Shown: piece after piece, positions 54,101-63,800 of the stretch
How the letters are laid out: every line of letters starts with the position of its first letter
Numbering within the stretch: the stretch's first letter is position 1
Source: Blattamonas nauphoetae
Taxonomy: Eukaryota; Preaxostyla; Oxymonadida
Reading direction: 5' to 3'
NCBI GenBank assembly: GCA_033064195.1
Contig: JARBJD010000079.1
Coordinates: 186,001 to 250,000, forward strand
DNA length: 64,000 nt
Program-made: the position numbers and the translations under genes
The notes under the pieces: generated by a model
Told to the model about the DNA's origin: nothing
Databases searched by the model: none
Seen by the model: only the letters and a program-made list of their open reading frames with translations

Positions 54101-56185
54101 TTCTCGATCCTGATTTGAATATGTCGCCAAACCGACAGACTTCAGACGAGATGGTTCAGCTGGCACTTTGAATGTCACATCACTGTCCACAACTGTAATC
54201 ACTTCAGAAATCGAAAGATCTGTTATCACATACGATTTATCAAACTGAAGTTTTGCACTCGTTTCTCCAAAGATCGGTGTGGTCATCGTGTGCGATGTCG
54301 ATGACCCGTCAGCTGCGAATGACGAAGAAAGTTCAATCGGTGATCCTGTTGGCTGTGAGAGAACATCTAATTCTTGAACAAGGATCGTGAAATCTGTCGA
54401 TTGGGGGAATCTGATCCCTGTGAGATCTATTTCTGCTGCTTTTCCAGTTTCAGTGTCGAGTGAGCCCAACGCTGAAGTGATGCGGGTTGGTTCCACGGGT
54501 GTTGAGAATGAGCAAGCGTCTGTGTTGATGAAAATGGAAGTTGCTGATGACGAAAGGTTCATGGACGACACGGTGTACACGTGGTTGTACTTCACCGTCT
54601 GAACTGGATACAGACTCGCAGATTCTGTAATTGTTGGCGCTCCATTCACTTCAATCACAACTTCATGAGCGGTGTTCGATGTGGATGCATCTTTTGGAGT
54701 TCCTGTGAGTGTCACACGGTATGGTTGGTTTTGAGTGAGTTGTCGAGTGGAGAGGACAATGGAAATGGTGTTGAGATCAGATGTCGATCCACTTTCCACT
54801 TTCACCAAACGAGACGGTTCATTCATGAATGTCAGCGAGATCTCCTCACTGTGCATTTCGCTCGAGTCTGACAAGCGGATCACCTTTGAAAGCGAATAGG
54901 TCTTCCCATATATCAGTCCAGTTCCGGTTTCGTCGGCTCCTTTCAAGTTCACTCGCGATTCCCATCCTCCCGACGTTTGTGTTGAAGCCTGAATGATTGT
55001 CTCGCTGTTGTCGAGCGAGAGGGTGACATTGTATCCACCCAGGTCGTTCAAGAGAATCCCTTCCACCGAAATAATCGCCTCTTTATCCTTGTTCTCATAG
55101 CGCTCAATTGAAGCAGACACAACTCGGCTTGGTTCTTTCATCGTAAAGAAGGTTAGACCATTTTCGAAAAAGATCGGGTTCTGAGAACTGTCTTCCATCC
55201 CAACAATCTTGTACAAAGTGTCGAACGTCATGTTCATCGATGATGGCAATGCTTTCGAGTAAAGAATCCCTTTCAGTTCTCCAATCCCCGATTCAGAGAA
55301 TGAAACCGACACATTCACATCGGGAGCGCTCGTGCTGCTTTCAAGAACAAGCCAGTATGTCCCCGAGAGTTTGATTCCAGACAGAGATACCGACACTTCT
55401 CGATCCTGATTTGAATATGTCGCCAAACCGACAGACTTCAGACGAGATGGTTCAGCTGGCACTTTGAATGTCACATCACTGTCCACAACTGTAATCACTT
55501 CAGAAATCGAAAGATCTGTTATCACATACGATTTATCAAACTGAAGTTTCGAACTCGTTTCTCCAAAGATCGGTGTGGTCATCGTGTGCGATGTCGAGGA
55601 TCCGTCAGCTGCGAAAGAAGACGATAGTTCAATCGGTGATCCTGTCGGCTGTGAGAGAGCATCCAACTCTCGAACAAGGATCGTGAAATCTGTCGATGGA
55701 GGGAATCCGATTCCACTCAGCGAGATTTCTCCCTTTTTTCCAGTTTTCGAGTCGAGTGAGCCCAACGCTGAGGTGATGCGAGTTGGGGATGCTGGTGTTG
55801 TGAAAGAAACTGTCGACGGGATTGAAACAGGGGCAGTCGCGCTGGTCATTCGGAGCACAGAATACGCCGTCGAGTACTTCAAAGTGGAAGATGGATATGC
55901 AACTGCTTCTCCCCCTCCGAGCCAGTTTGTGCTGAACGAGACAGGAATCGAGATCTCTGTCGACTGATCCTTTTCAACAACGACGAGCGAAAACTCGGAG
56001 ACAGTCGCTTTGAGAGGCATTCGCTCACCATTCAGAGTCAGCACGATCACATTCGGGTTGTCGCTCTTCAGTGTCGGTGTGTCGATTGAGAGCAGAGTTG
56101 GTCCTTTTGTTGTTGTGAATGTCTTCTGGTTCACAAGGATCACGTCATCGTCATTCGAGAGTTCATTGATTGTGTACGTCGTGTT
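51134..56185 (-). CDS. Beta-helix/Ig-like surface protein, 3' part, with pseudokinase tail
   Basis: This is the downstream half of a minus-strand gene whose upstream half lies beyond DIRS element 2. The ectodomain consists of repeated Ig-like units of roughly 100 residues. Each has an EPSR or EPTR turn followed by SVSLSGIKLSGTYWLVLES and FDTLYKIVGMED-type strands. Next is the family motif LFCGESSSPCATVDFAWKI (about 53,110-53,200). One membrane helix (IPLVIVLVVALLVFIVILVL, about 52,020-52,105) follows. The tail has TLFERLHGQNK, WTPHWILFDAKDRVCIRL, ERWRAPEQ, VFRLGLVLLEMRTGQVPFGEIDATNASRQ and ERPLLNEIDQKL. HRD and DFG are lacking, so a pseudokinase is inferred. It ends at 51,134. A near-identical internal duplication is listed separately. 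Confidence 0.85.
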   Translation of the reverse strand, partial: NTTYTINELSNDDDVILVNQKTFTTTKGPTLLSIDTPTLKSDNPNVIVLTLNGERMPLKATVSEFSLVVVEKDQSTEISIPVSFSTNWLGGGEAVAYPSSTLKYSTAYSVLRMTSATAPVSIPSTVSFTTPASPTRITSALGSLDSKTGKKGEISLSGIGFPPSTDFTILVRELDALSQPTGSPIELSSSFAADGSSTSHTMTTPIFGETSSKLQFDKSYVITDLSISEVITVVDSDVTFKVPAEPSRLKSVGLATYSNQDREVSVSLSGIKLSGTYWLVLESSTSAPDVNVSVSFSESGIGELKGILYSKALPSSMNMTFDTLYKIVGMEDSSQNPIFFENGLTFFTMKEPSRVVSASIERYENKDKEAIISVEGILLNDLGGYNVTLSLDNSETIIQASTQTSGGWESRVNLKGADETGTGLIYGKTYSLSKVIRLSDSSEMHSEEISLTFMNEPSRLVKVESGSTSDLNTISIVLSTRQLTQNQPYRVTLTGTPKDASTSNTAHEVVIEVNGAPTITESASLYPVQTVKYNHVYTVSSMNLSSSATSIFINTDACSFSTPVEPTRITSALGSLDTETGKAAEIDLTGIRFPQSTDFTILVQELDVLSQPTGSPIELSSSFAADGSSTSHTMTTPIFGETSAKLQFDKSYVITDLSISEVITVVDSDVTFKVPAEPSRLKSVGLATYSNQDREVSASLSGIKLSGTYWIVLESSTSAPEVNVSVSFSESGIGELKGILYSKALPSSMNMTFDTLYKIVGMEDSSQNPIFFENGLTFFTKKEPTRIEDGKCRLNSLRDKVIVTLTGRVLSPGDYSVVLTHSDPSKTRTITGSVNTAGNVECSHTVDANEEDSLVFGETYSISSASRDGTAIHVTSGLTLQIPHPPKVKGASFSYPSSLHTSCIVTLSGTDLDLQGTYSVALIDGPSFTILFNAETEVTSLPLLIGFPSTLQFDTNYTLESITNVSPEKDTVLPVGTVWFKTGVKPTNLTLHVDENTGNDELFCGESSSPCATVDFAWKIASDVKISKVEMKIKNSTTQSTSLVVPSNGFLILSKDQLAGPTLLIPSAASMGERKGMIEVKEATVQISNILVLIESVSDSFVFVFGDSSSVLLTSCSIVGSAQTSNSQELPEDMCSWSSGSVRLVDCTTSIDTAKLTHLSQGAINMEGGHLSFEAGSFHDNTPSDSAFPSFRRNIHCSNAGLITIESLSSGDGSGEKHPHFWISENDCSLSGEDAQPDTPLFIPTLSSGSKSTLDKKTKVFSIEISGSVLIPCGLWLEIVEITKSKTEGNTTQLELTSETCTSLTENSISLDIPPSLVKDLDSSLEWRGRLIFGNDVRSSTSFVIQKSSSDRLSEAVRDNMKWWIPLVIVLVVALLVFIVILVLCHRRRKTTKPKDATAATEMDVDVVEKMEVADYNFFDQNHVHTSHIGLNLSELPAELDTLEHSTNSGSGLPPSGLEAVEVLVCDDTSKVEIVMKKETLFERLHGQNKQKVDAVTIGRSIVKGLTHLNKSEMLSVSLAKWTPHWILFDAKDRVCIRLQEETGFKVDQNGNSIAVDDGERWRAPEQMNGQLGNDNERMSVFRLGLVLLEMRTGQVPFGEIDATNASRQICAGLLPPHSQVDEDFMSIVRDCLTITARERPLLNEIDQKLASYSSSQEHGNKEERKIVGEVLHSRTNEKLVDK
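53835..54490 (-). repeat. Internal duplication, unit 1 of surface gene
   Basis: This nearly matches 55,131-55,796 base for base, at a constant offset of 1,296 for the first ~550 bp, including silent sites. Divergence and small length changes appear only toward the right end. It encodes two successive Ig-like units. Confidence 0.85.
55131..55796 (-). repeat. Internal duplication, unit 2 of surface gene
   Basis: This is the partner of 53,835-54,490. Scattered differences in the matching part are few (for example cttcgg/catcgg near 55,320 and aatcc/aagcc near 55,350). Such identity inside a fast-evolving ectodomain points to recent duplication or gene conversion. Confidence 0.85.
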
Positions 56186-56285
56186 CAGGCTCCAGCTGAA
56201 GCGATGAGCCTGTTATCCACACAGGGCTCTCGCTCAGCATGAGAGAGTGTTGACGTGTTAAGGGTCGGTAGATCAAACACCTCGA

Positions 56286-57290
56286 ATGAATCACGAATTC
56301 ACAAACAAATCATTGCAACAAACCGGAAACGACAGCCGGACAACCCCCGCTGAGGACCCACCAGCCTGGGTTGGCCCCGCCGTCGAACATTTTGCAGCCA
56401 CATTTGCAACAGTTTTGCACAGTATTGTTGGAGAAAATAAGGAAAAGACTGAACCCAGGCATCAAAACAGAAGGAATGAACGAGAAAGGCTCATCGATTC
56501 CGACTCCAACTCCGATAGCTCAGATGAGAAGACATCACAACTTCTGTTGGAGAAACGAAAGCGTCTCCCTCCGAAGCCCACACAGATTCAAAAGAAAGTA
56601 AAACACAAAAGAAAGGCCGATGGATCAACACAGATCGATTACAACAGTGACTTTTCGGAGTCGGACACTCGCTTGCAGCTTGTCCCATCTCAACCACATC
56701 AGAATCTACGCAGCTTCGCCTTAACGTCGCAGAAATTGATTCAGATGTACATCCCAAAGTTTTCTCTCGATTGGCTATCATCGACACTCCCAGCAGAAGT
56801 CCTAGATGAAGTCAGAGGATCAACTGAGTATCTCCGCCCGGCATTCAAAATCGCCAGCAAGACAAAAGACGCCCTTCGCCCCAACGACATGCCTGGAAAG
56901 ATTGACACTATTGCTAAGTCGGCAGTAGACAGCCTTCTCGTCGCCCTCTCAGCCTTGTCTGAATTGCTCGTTAGCATGAAAAGAATAGAAGTACCTGATG
57001 AACTACTACGACAATGGACGCAAGTCACGTGCTGTGTCGCAGATGCTGCTACAAAAGTTCAGGCTCAGCGATATCTGCGGAATAAGAACTGGACGGATGT
57101 TGCCCAAGCACTTGAGATCCAAACCGAAGTTGGAGAGCCGCAAGTACTCACGAGTGTGCGCCACGACACTGACTTTTTTCGAGGGGAGGGGATGGAAGAC
57201 AACCAAGCCAACTTCCATCCCCGGCCCAACCGAAGCTACAGATCATATCGTCCCCTCAACAAGCCACCTGGGAGTCGCAAACCACAGTAG
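56286..57290 (+). CDS. Gag-like protein of DIRS element 2
   Basis: This 334-codon frame starts just inside the left terminal repeat. A Lys/Arg-rich segment (KRKRLPPKPTQIQKKVKHKR) near residue 95 could be a nuclear localisation or nucleic-acid-binding patch. The middle is helical and the C-terminus is Arg/Asn/Pro-rich. No named domain; assignment is by position and by analogy with element 1. Confidence 0.6.
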   Translation: MNHEFTNKSLQQTGNDSRTTPAEDPPAWVGPAVEHFAATFATVLHSIVGENKEKTEPRHQNRRNERERLIDSDSNSDSSDEKTSQLLLEKRKRLPPKPTQIQKKVKHKRKADGSTQIDYNSDFSESDTRLQLVPSQPHQNLRSFALTSQKLIQMYIPKFSLDWLSSTLPAEVLDEVRGSTEYLRPAFKIASKTKDALRPNDMPGKIDTIAKSAVDSLLVALSALSELLVSMKRIEVPDELLRQWTQVTCCVADAATKVQAQRYLRNKNWTDVAQALEIQTEVGEPQVLTSVRHDTDFFRGEGMEDNQANFHPRPNRSYRSYRPLNKPPGSRKPQ

Positions 57291-57313
57291 TCGTTCCAAC
57301 CCAACGCCTTCCA

Positions 57314-59275
57314 ATGATGAAACACAGACTGAAGACACAGTTGGAACGATGGCGAGCAATCGGTGGCGACAAGAGAGTTACAAAAGGAATGTTTGGGGAG
57401 TGGAAGACGCCGAACAGCGAGACGAGGCTCATCGGGACAGCTTCACCTCATCCATTCTCAGCGTCATCCCGTCTAGAACATCTGTTCAGCCAAGAATTGA
57501 AGAAGGAGATGCAGACAGCCGTTGTCAGGGAAGCCACCACCGGAGAAGTTCTGTGGTGGAACAAGACGTTTATGATACCGAAGAAGGACGGAACGTACCG
57601 CAAAATTCTCGATTGTTCGCAACTAAACGAGGAAATCAAAGATCGGAGTTTTCGCTTCGAGGACTTCTCAACGCTGAGACAGATGATACAAGCAAACGAC
57701 TTTGCCACTGTGATCGACATCAAACAAGCCTTTCATCACGTGGATGTTCAGCCGGAATTTCAACGCTTCCTGGGTTTCAGATTTCAGAACAGAGATTATC
57801 TCTATCAGACGATGCCTTTTGGAGTCAAGCATGCCCCGCGCGTGTTCACCAAAATCCTCCGTCCAGCAATAGTCCACATCCGTCAACAGTGGAACCTGCG
57901 AGTTTTGGCATACATGGACGACATCATCCTTCTCCACCAGAACCCCACACACCTCAGTGCTGTCACGTTGGAAGTGTTGCAGTTCTTGAAAGACTTGGGT
58001 TGGTTGGTGGCAGAGGACAAGTTGATTCTGAAACCAACCCAACAGCTAGACTACCTGGGATGGAGTCTCGACTTGAAGGAGAGCACCTTCAGAACACCAC
58101 CAGCAAAACAATCAGCGTATATCAAAGCTACTTCAAAGACTGTGTCCCTCGCACTCGGACGGAAGAAGGTGACAAACCGATCGCTCGCCAAACTAATCGG
58201 GAAACTGAATTCACTTCACCCACAACACAATCAGTCCTCTCTGTATCTGGGGGCATTACATCGAACACTTCAGAGAGGACTAAGACTGACGGGATGGAAC
58301 GGATCCTGTCGTCTGAACCCGTCAGTCTTGGGAGATCTTTCATTCTGGACCACAGCACTCAAGCGGAACAGACCACAGCTAATAGTACCACCATCACATC
58401 AAGCCTGCCTGACAACAGATGCCTCAGAGAAGGGGTGGGGGGCAGTGCTCGAGTGGAAGAATCACTCGGTTCCGATGTTCGGTCAATGGTCAACCAAGAC
58501 ACTCCCACACTCAATCAACGTAAAGGAGACAATGGCGGTGGAGCGAGCGGTCAAGATGTCAAGACACATTCTGAAGAGAGAGAACATATCCAATCTGAAA
58601 GTGCGAACAGACAATACAACAACAAAGTTCAACTTGCAGAAGTGGAAGGCAGGAAGGAACCTCCTCTCGCCGACAACAGCAGTTTGGTCGCGTTGCGCGA
58701 AGACAGGAATATCGATAGTGGAGGTGGAACACGTAAAAGGAGTGAACAACGTCGTGGCAGACTCTCTCAGTCGCCTCCACCCGTTGGGAGAGTACCAGAT
58801 CCTCCCAGCGATCTTCCATCAGCTAGTCTCCGAGCTGGAATGGAGACCAGAAGTGGACGCATTTGCGTCCCGAGAGACCCGCCTTCTCGAAGTGTACTGG
58901 TCGCTCAACAGCGAGCCAGAAGCGACAGCGACAGACGCACTGGTTCAGGACTGGGAGGGAAAGAAACTGTGGATCCACCCTCCCATCCGACTCATCGGCA
59001 AGGTCCTCCGGAAGCTGCAACACTCATCATGCCAAGCGGTGCTCGTTGTTCCCAGTTGGGAAGGCCAGTCCTGGACACACCTGTTCCACCAGCTGTGCCC
59101 GACTCGCCGAACGCTCGGATCGTACGAGACGATAATGAGGATGACAGGTCAGAACTCGACTCCAGAAGACTCAGAGGAAGGAAGACAAAGACTCCCACCA
59201 GGACTGGTGGGAGTCGGTTTCCATCAGATCAGAACGAAGCCGGAGAACACTTCTTTTGTCAACTCAGAGTTGTAG
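57314..59275 (+). CDS. Reverse transcriptase / RNase H of DIRS element 2
   Basis: RT motifs in order are YRKILDCSQLNEEI, VIDIKQAFHHVDV, MPFGVKHAPRVFTKIL and the active-site YMDDIILL. The RNase H part includes CLTTDASEKGWGAVLEW, VRTDNTTTKFNLQ and HVKGVNNVVADSLSRLH. Length (653 codons) and order suit a DIRS Pol without a protease. Confidence 0.9.
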   Translation: MMKHRLKTQLERWRAIGGDKRVTKGMFGEWKTPNSETRLIGTASPHPFSASSRLEHLFSQELKKEMQTAVVREATTGEVLWWNKTFMIPKKDGTYRKILDCSQLNEEIKDRSFRFEDFSTLRQMIQANDFATVIDIKQAFHHVDVQPEFQRFLGFRFQNRDYLYQTMPFGVKHAPRVFTKILRPAIVHIRQQWNLRVLAYMDDIILLHQNPTHLSAVTLEVLQFLKDLGWLVAEDKLILKPTQQLDYLGWSLDLKESTFRTPPAKQSAYIKATSKTVSLALGRKKVTNRSLAKLIGKLNSLHPQHNQSSLYLGALHRTLQRGLRLTGWNGSCRLNPSVLGDLSFWTTALKRNRPQLIVPPSHQACLTTDASEKGWGAVLEWKNHSVPMFGQWSTKTLPHSINVKETMAVERAVKMSRHILKRENISNLKVRTDNTTTKFNLQKWKAGRNLLSPTTAVWSRCAKTGISIVEVEHVKGVNNVVADSLSRLHPLGEYQILPAIFHQLVSELEWRPEVDAFASRETRLLEVYWSLNSEPEATATDALVQDWEGKKLWIHPPIRLIGKVLRKLQHSSCQAVLVVPSWEGQSWTHLFHQLCPTRRTLGSYETIMRMTGQNSTPEDSEEGRQRLPPGLVGVGFHQIRTKPENTSFVNSEL

Positions 59276-60423
59276 CCAAGATAGACGAGAAGGCAGCAGA
59301 CAGATTCCTTCCACAATCCCGCGACGCTCGAAGGAAGTGGAGGAGAGCGTTCACGTTGTTAGACGAGTTTGCGGACGAACGGGGAATCTCTGACGAGGAG
59401 TTCGTTCACGGCGAAGGAGTCGAAGCTCACATGTTAAACTTCACGAACTGGTTGTTCGATCAGTTCGGAGAGAAGAAGTCCACAATGGACATCGCTACAA
59501 CTGTTCGCTCCACTTTGTGTCTCCTCAACCCAAAGACTATTCGCGAAGACTCTCCCACATGGAAGAAATGTCAGAAGGAAATCAACAAGAGGACCACAGC
59601 TCCACCAAAAAGGAAATATGACATCATGTGGGACGTCGAATTACTGTTCAAATGGGCTGGTGAGAGCAGATGGCAATCTGAGGTGGATTTTGTTCAACAG
59701 CAGAGGAGAACTCTTGCCTTGGTCATGGCATTCACTTGCTTACGACAGGCTGAGCTGCAGAGACTCACGTGGGGAGCAGTGACGTGGAAGCTGGATGTGG
59801 AGCCACCAAGAGCTGAACTCCTCGTCTCAGTGAAACAAAATATCCAGATGAAAGTCCACCGAACCGTGACATCCATTCGTCAGACATCGATCTCGCCGTT
59901 CCATGCACTCCAAGAGCATCAACAACGGGTCCTCTCCATTTTCAATTCAAAAGCGAACTGCCAGCATGACTCACTCCCGCCAACAATGCCAGTCTGGGTT
60001 GAGGCAGCGACTCTTCAAGGGCTTTCCATTCAGCGAATTCGAGAAGAGACAAAATCAATCCTGCAAGAGTTGGGACTCCCAGCGATCTATGGAGGCTATA
60101 CTATCAAACACGCAATGATTTCATATCTCAGATCCGTTCAGGAGATGGACTGGGCCGACATCAACGCTTTGGTTGGGTGGAATATCAACTCAACCGCCGC
60201 ACAGACGTGGTACAACATCCGAGTCGCGGACAGAGCGAACATACAGACTCGGATAGCTGACCAACTGAAGCTGCCGAACCCGGACGACACGGTAGGCCCT
60301 GGCAAGCAAGACAAGCAATTCCCGACTTGTGATCCTCATGCTGAGCGAGAGCCCTGTGTGGATAACAGGCTCATCGCTTCAGCTGGAGCCTGTATTACCA
60401 CACAGTGCTCTCGCTCAGAGTAG
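59236..60423 (+). CDS. Tyrosine recombinase of DIRS element 2
   Basis: The domain occupies the last ~395 residues of an open frame reaching back to about 56,998; the upstream part is probably not translated as such. Catalytic landmarks are FTCLRQAELQRLTW (Arg), GYTIKHAMISYLRS (His/Arg box) and AQTWYNIRVADR (Tyr). The start overlaps the RT stop, and the final codons run into the internal complementary region. Confidence 0.85.
   Translation, partial: EAGEHFFCQLRVVAKIDEKAADRFLPQSRDARRKWRRAFTLLDEFADERGISDEEFVHGEGVEAHMLNFTNWLFDQFGEKKSTMDIATTVRSTLCLLNPKTIREDSPTWKKCQKEINKRTTAPPKRKYDIMWDVELLFKWAGESRWQSEVDFVQQQRRTLALVMAFTCLRQAELQRLTWGAVTWKLDVEPPRAELLVSVKQNIQMKVHRTVTSIRQTSISPFHALQEHQQRVLSIFNSKANCQHDSLPPTMPVWVEAATLQGLSIQRIREETKSILQELGLPAIYGGYTIKHAMISYLRSVQEMDWADINALVGWNINSTAAQTWYNIRVADRANIQTRIADQLKLPNPDDTVGPGKQDKQFPTCDPHAEREPCVDNRLIASAGACITTQCSRSE
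60335..60418. repeat. Internal complementary region of DIRS element 2
   Basis: Bases 60,335-60,392 complement the left end 56,186-56,243. Bases 60,391-60,418 complement the right end 60,862-60,889. The junction is GCCTGTATTACC. About 410 bp of non-coding spacer separate it from the right terminal repeat. Confidence 0.9.
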
Positions 60424-60889
60424 CCATCAGCTTCTCTGGCGTCGGGTCGACTCCACCCAAAAACCAGCTCATCGTCGACTGTCTTCTTGTCTTCTCACAT
60501 CCCATCTTTCTCTTTTCTTTAAACAACCAACCAGTTTCAGTCTTCATTTCTTCTGATTCCTTGAACCGTTCGATTTCTCTTTAATTCTCGCTCTAGCCAG
60601 GCAATGCCTCCTCCAGTCTGGTATCCTCGGATCCACTGGAGCTGCCTTGAATTTCCTCCGCGAGAGCACTCAGTGTTGTCTCCTTCAAGAGAGAACATCC
60701 TTGGAGCAGAGAACATCAGTGCTAAGCCTAGGAGTCAACGCACTGATCTGATGAGACCATCTCCTGAACGAGGGAGACTCTCATAACATAATTTGATTCA
60801 TTCGATTGCTTCTTTCTCGGTGTCAATCCACCGACCCTTAACACGTCAACACTCTCTCATGCTGAGCGAGAGCACTGTGTGGTAATACA

Positions 60890-63800
60890 ACTTCATCCCA
60901 TCCACCCCATCTGACAGCCACGGTGTGGTTCCGACTCTATCAACAAAGTTCACAGTCATCGTTGCTGTTGGAGAGAGAGTCGCTGTGAACGAGCCAGTCA
61001 GTGGAAGATGCGATCCTGTCATCGAAACTTGGAACGTTGTGCACGATGGAGAGAGATACGATGTGATGGTGTCGACAACAGGAAGGTTAGGAACAGTCAC
61101 TTCCAATCCTTCATTGAACAAGAATGAGCTCAACCCATCCACCGAGGCAACCGACGTCACTTGATAACCAAGTTCAAACTGGAGGTGGGTGTCATCTTCG
61201 GACTGAGCAGTCGGGAAAGACACCGAACAGCTTTCAGCATTCTTGATTGTCAGTCTCGACGAGAATGTTCGACCTGTGTTTGTGTTCTTCAGATGGATAA
61301 ACAGCGTGGGAGAGGCAAAGAACTGCACTCCTGTCAGTTCAACAATCACTTCGCTCTTTTCTCGGTTCAGCTTTGGTGAGATGGATTTGATGCGAGCTGG
61401 CTCCGTTGGGACGGTGAATGAGAAAGGGTTGAACAGGACAGCATCAAAAGCAGAGTTCGTCACTGACACAACTTCATACGTCTTTCCATACTCGAGAGGC
61501 ACTTCACTTCCACTCGCCGAATACACTCTCCCTACAAGCGTGCCCGAGTTGGCTGAGAAGACAGCGGAGAGTGGTTCTTCGAGCACGACATCCGAAAGAG
61601 AGACCTCAACGAGATATGTTGTGTCTTTCATGTCTTCTCCAGAAAGAGGCACTGAAACTGAATCTTTCTGAGGCAACGTCAGTGTCTCCTCTCCCATCCC
61701 GATGATTCTGCTGGTGGCCACAGGAGTGGTGAATGTGATGATCATCTCAGCGAGATTGAGTGGTTCTTGAGAGGTTGAGTTGATGACAGTGTCAATCTGG
61801 TATTCGGTGTCGAAGGTGAGTGTGCTGCCTTCTCCGAAAAGTCGAACTGATGTCTCTTCCGAGAGTGGTCGGCCTTTCTCATCTGTTTCACTGGCGAATG
61901 TCACGCCAAACGAGAATCCACTCACCCCAACCAGAGTCACAGTGTATGTCCCTGCTGTGATGTTCAGGCCTGTCAGCTTGATCCACGCATGGTTCGACCC
62001 ATTTCCGAGTCGACACGACGCTTTCAGGATCGGCGGGGCTTCAGGAGCGACGAAGGTGAGGGATTCTGGTGTGGAAGCGAGGTCGAACTCCCACGCCAAT
62101 TTCGGTTCTGTGAAGACGCCGTTCGATGCTGCCTCGGATGGCGGGACCACACCGACGATCTTCGTGATGGTGTACGTCGCGAGATAGTCCAGCGTTGTCG
62201 TCTCGTCGTCTGCGATCCAATTCCGAACTGTCGAGTCGTCGCTTATCCTCACTCGCATCGTCTCCGCCTGGCTCGACCCTTTCCTCTGAACGGTGACGTC
62301 ATAGTCTTGCTCGTGGAGGGGAACGACGGCTGAGAGGGAGAGGCGGGGTTCGCCGGTGTATTGGTCGATGATGCTGCCGGCGTGCTCGGCCAGTTTGGGG
62401 TTGACCGAGTCCATCAGATCGGACGGTGAAAAGAGAAAGAGCATCTCGCCAGTTTCGAAATCCATGTCGAGTTTGAAAGTCCCGCTCAGATCGCCAGTGT
62501 CTGTTGAGAAGCAGTTTGTGAGAGAGACATCCGATGGAATGTCATCGGGGCAGCACAGAACGAAATCGACGAAAGGATCGGTGTCCGGATCGACACCAAA
62601 GAATTGAGCATATTCGGAAAATGGAGTCACCGAATTGTCGACAAATACAATTCTGTTGAGTTTGAGAGTGGGAATAGGTGGATCTTGGTTTGGGGACGTC
62701 ACGAAGACGTATGTGAGCTCGTCCATGAAACAAAAGATCATTCCTCCGAGTGCAGTGGCTGTGCAGCTCCGGATCAGCAGATCGTCCAGAATCACAGTCC
62801 CGAGACAGAGCCCGCTTAGTGCCGCTCCTGCATCTGAAGAACAGTTGAGGAACGAACACTGCTCGATGGTTGTTGTGGCTGCAGAGCATTCGAACGATAA
62901 TCCACCGCCTCCACTGACGCTCGAGCAGTTCACAAAGTGGCAATCACTCACAAGAACGTCTGCATCTGTGATGAGCGTGAGGCCTCCACTGGCGATGTTT
63001 CCGCAACATGTCAACATGGTGCAATGTTCAATTGTTGCTTCGCCGTGAAGAATCATATAGAGACCTCCCGTGTAATTGCTGTCACCAACACCTGTGACGT
63101 TGATATCGGAGATGGAGACTCGTGCGAGTGAACGAACATCGATTCCGCCGGACTCCCAAAAGTTTGCTGAGCATTCTGAGATTGTGCATTGAGTGATGGT
63201 TGTCGGGGCGAGGAAGTGAAAACCGAGAGCATGTCCAAAATCACCGTGGCAATCTGAAAAGGAGCACAGAGTCACATTGATGAGTCCAGGCTGTGAGAAC
63301 AGTGGTTCACTGCCGTCGTTGGTGTCAAAGAAGACGCCGCGGTAGTTGAAATGGGCGAATTGGTTGTTGGCGAACAGACAATCAAAGGTGACTGGTTTTG
63401 TGGGGTCGTTCAGAATGATGATCGCACCCGAAAAGCCGTATGTATTGGCTGTGATTCTATCTTCGAAATGACATCCAGAAAATGTGATTCGAGAGCATTC
63501 TTGAAGCAGAAACACTCCGTGTTGAGACGATCCATTGAAGTTCTGGAATAATCCATTCTCGCATGTGAATCCTCCCTCGTGGGCAGAGTTCTGGATGACG
63601 ACGAGACCTGTAAAATTGGATTCGGTTTGAAGAAAAGCGTCTAAAGAGGTCATGCTGCATCCAGCGAGCTTGATAGAACCTGCAAAATCAGTGAAGGAGA
63701 TGAGAGTGACAGGAGATGGTTGATATCTGGATCCTGTGAACGAACAAGACGTGAAGACGGCCGATGCTGCTTCTCCCCCGTCTGTCTCGTCAAAAGAGAA

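Larger units (their letters stand above)
56186..60889 (+). mobile_element. DIRS element 2 (looks whole) inserted in a surface gene
   Basis: Terminal inverted repeats are at 56,186-56,269 and 60,830-60,889, with about 40 bp of near-identity (CTCGCTCAGCATGAGAGAGT and on). The internal complementary region at 60,335-60,418 is made of the complements of the two extreme ends. Gag-like, RT/RNase H and tyrosine-recombinase frames follow the same order and relative frames as element 1. The sequence is clearly divergent from element 1, so it is a different DIRS family. CA is shared at both borders. No obvious break; it looks recent. It is transcribed opposite to the host gene. Confidence 0.9.

Noticed and set aside
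56998-59235. Upstream part of the open frame ending in the DIRS 2 recombinase
   Set aside because: Same situation as in element 1: a frame shadow of gag and RT, not an extra protein.
42804-60889. Reading the two retroelements as LTR retrotransposons or retrovirus-like
   Set aside because: No direct long terminal repeats, no protease and no DDE integrase. Inverted ends, an internal complementary region and a tyrosine recombinase place them in DIRS.
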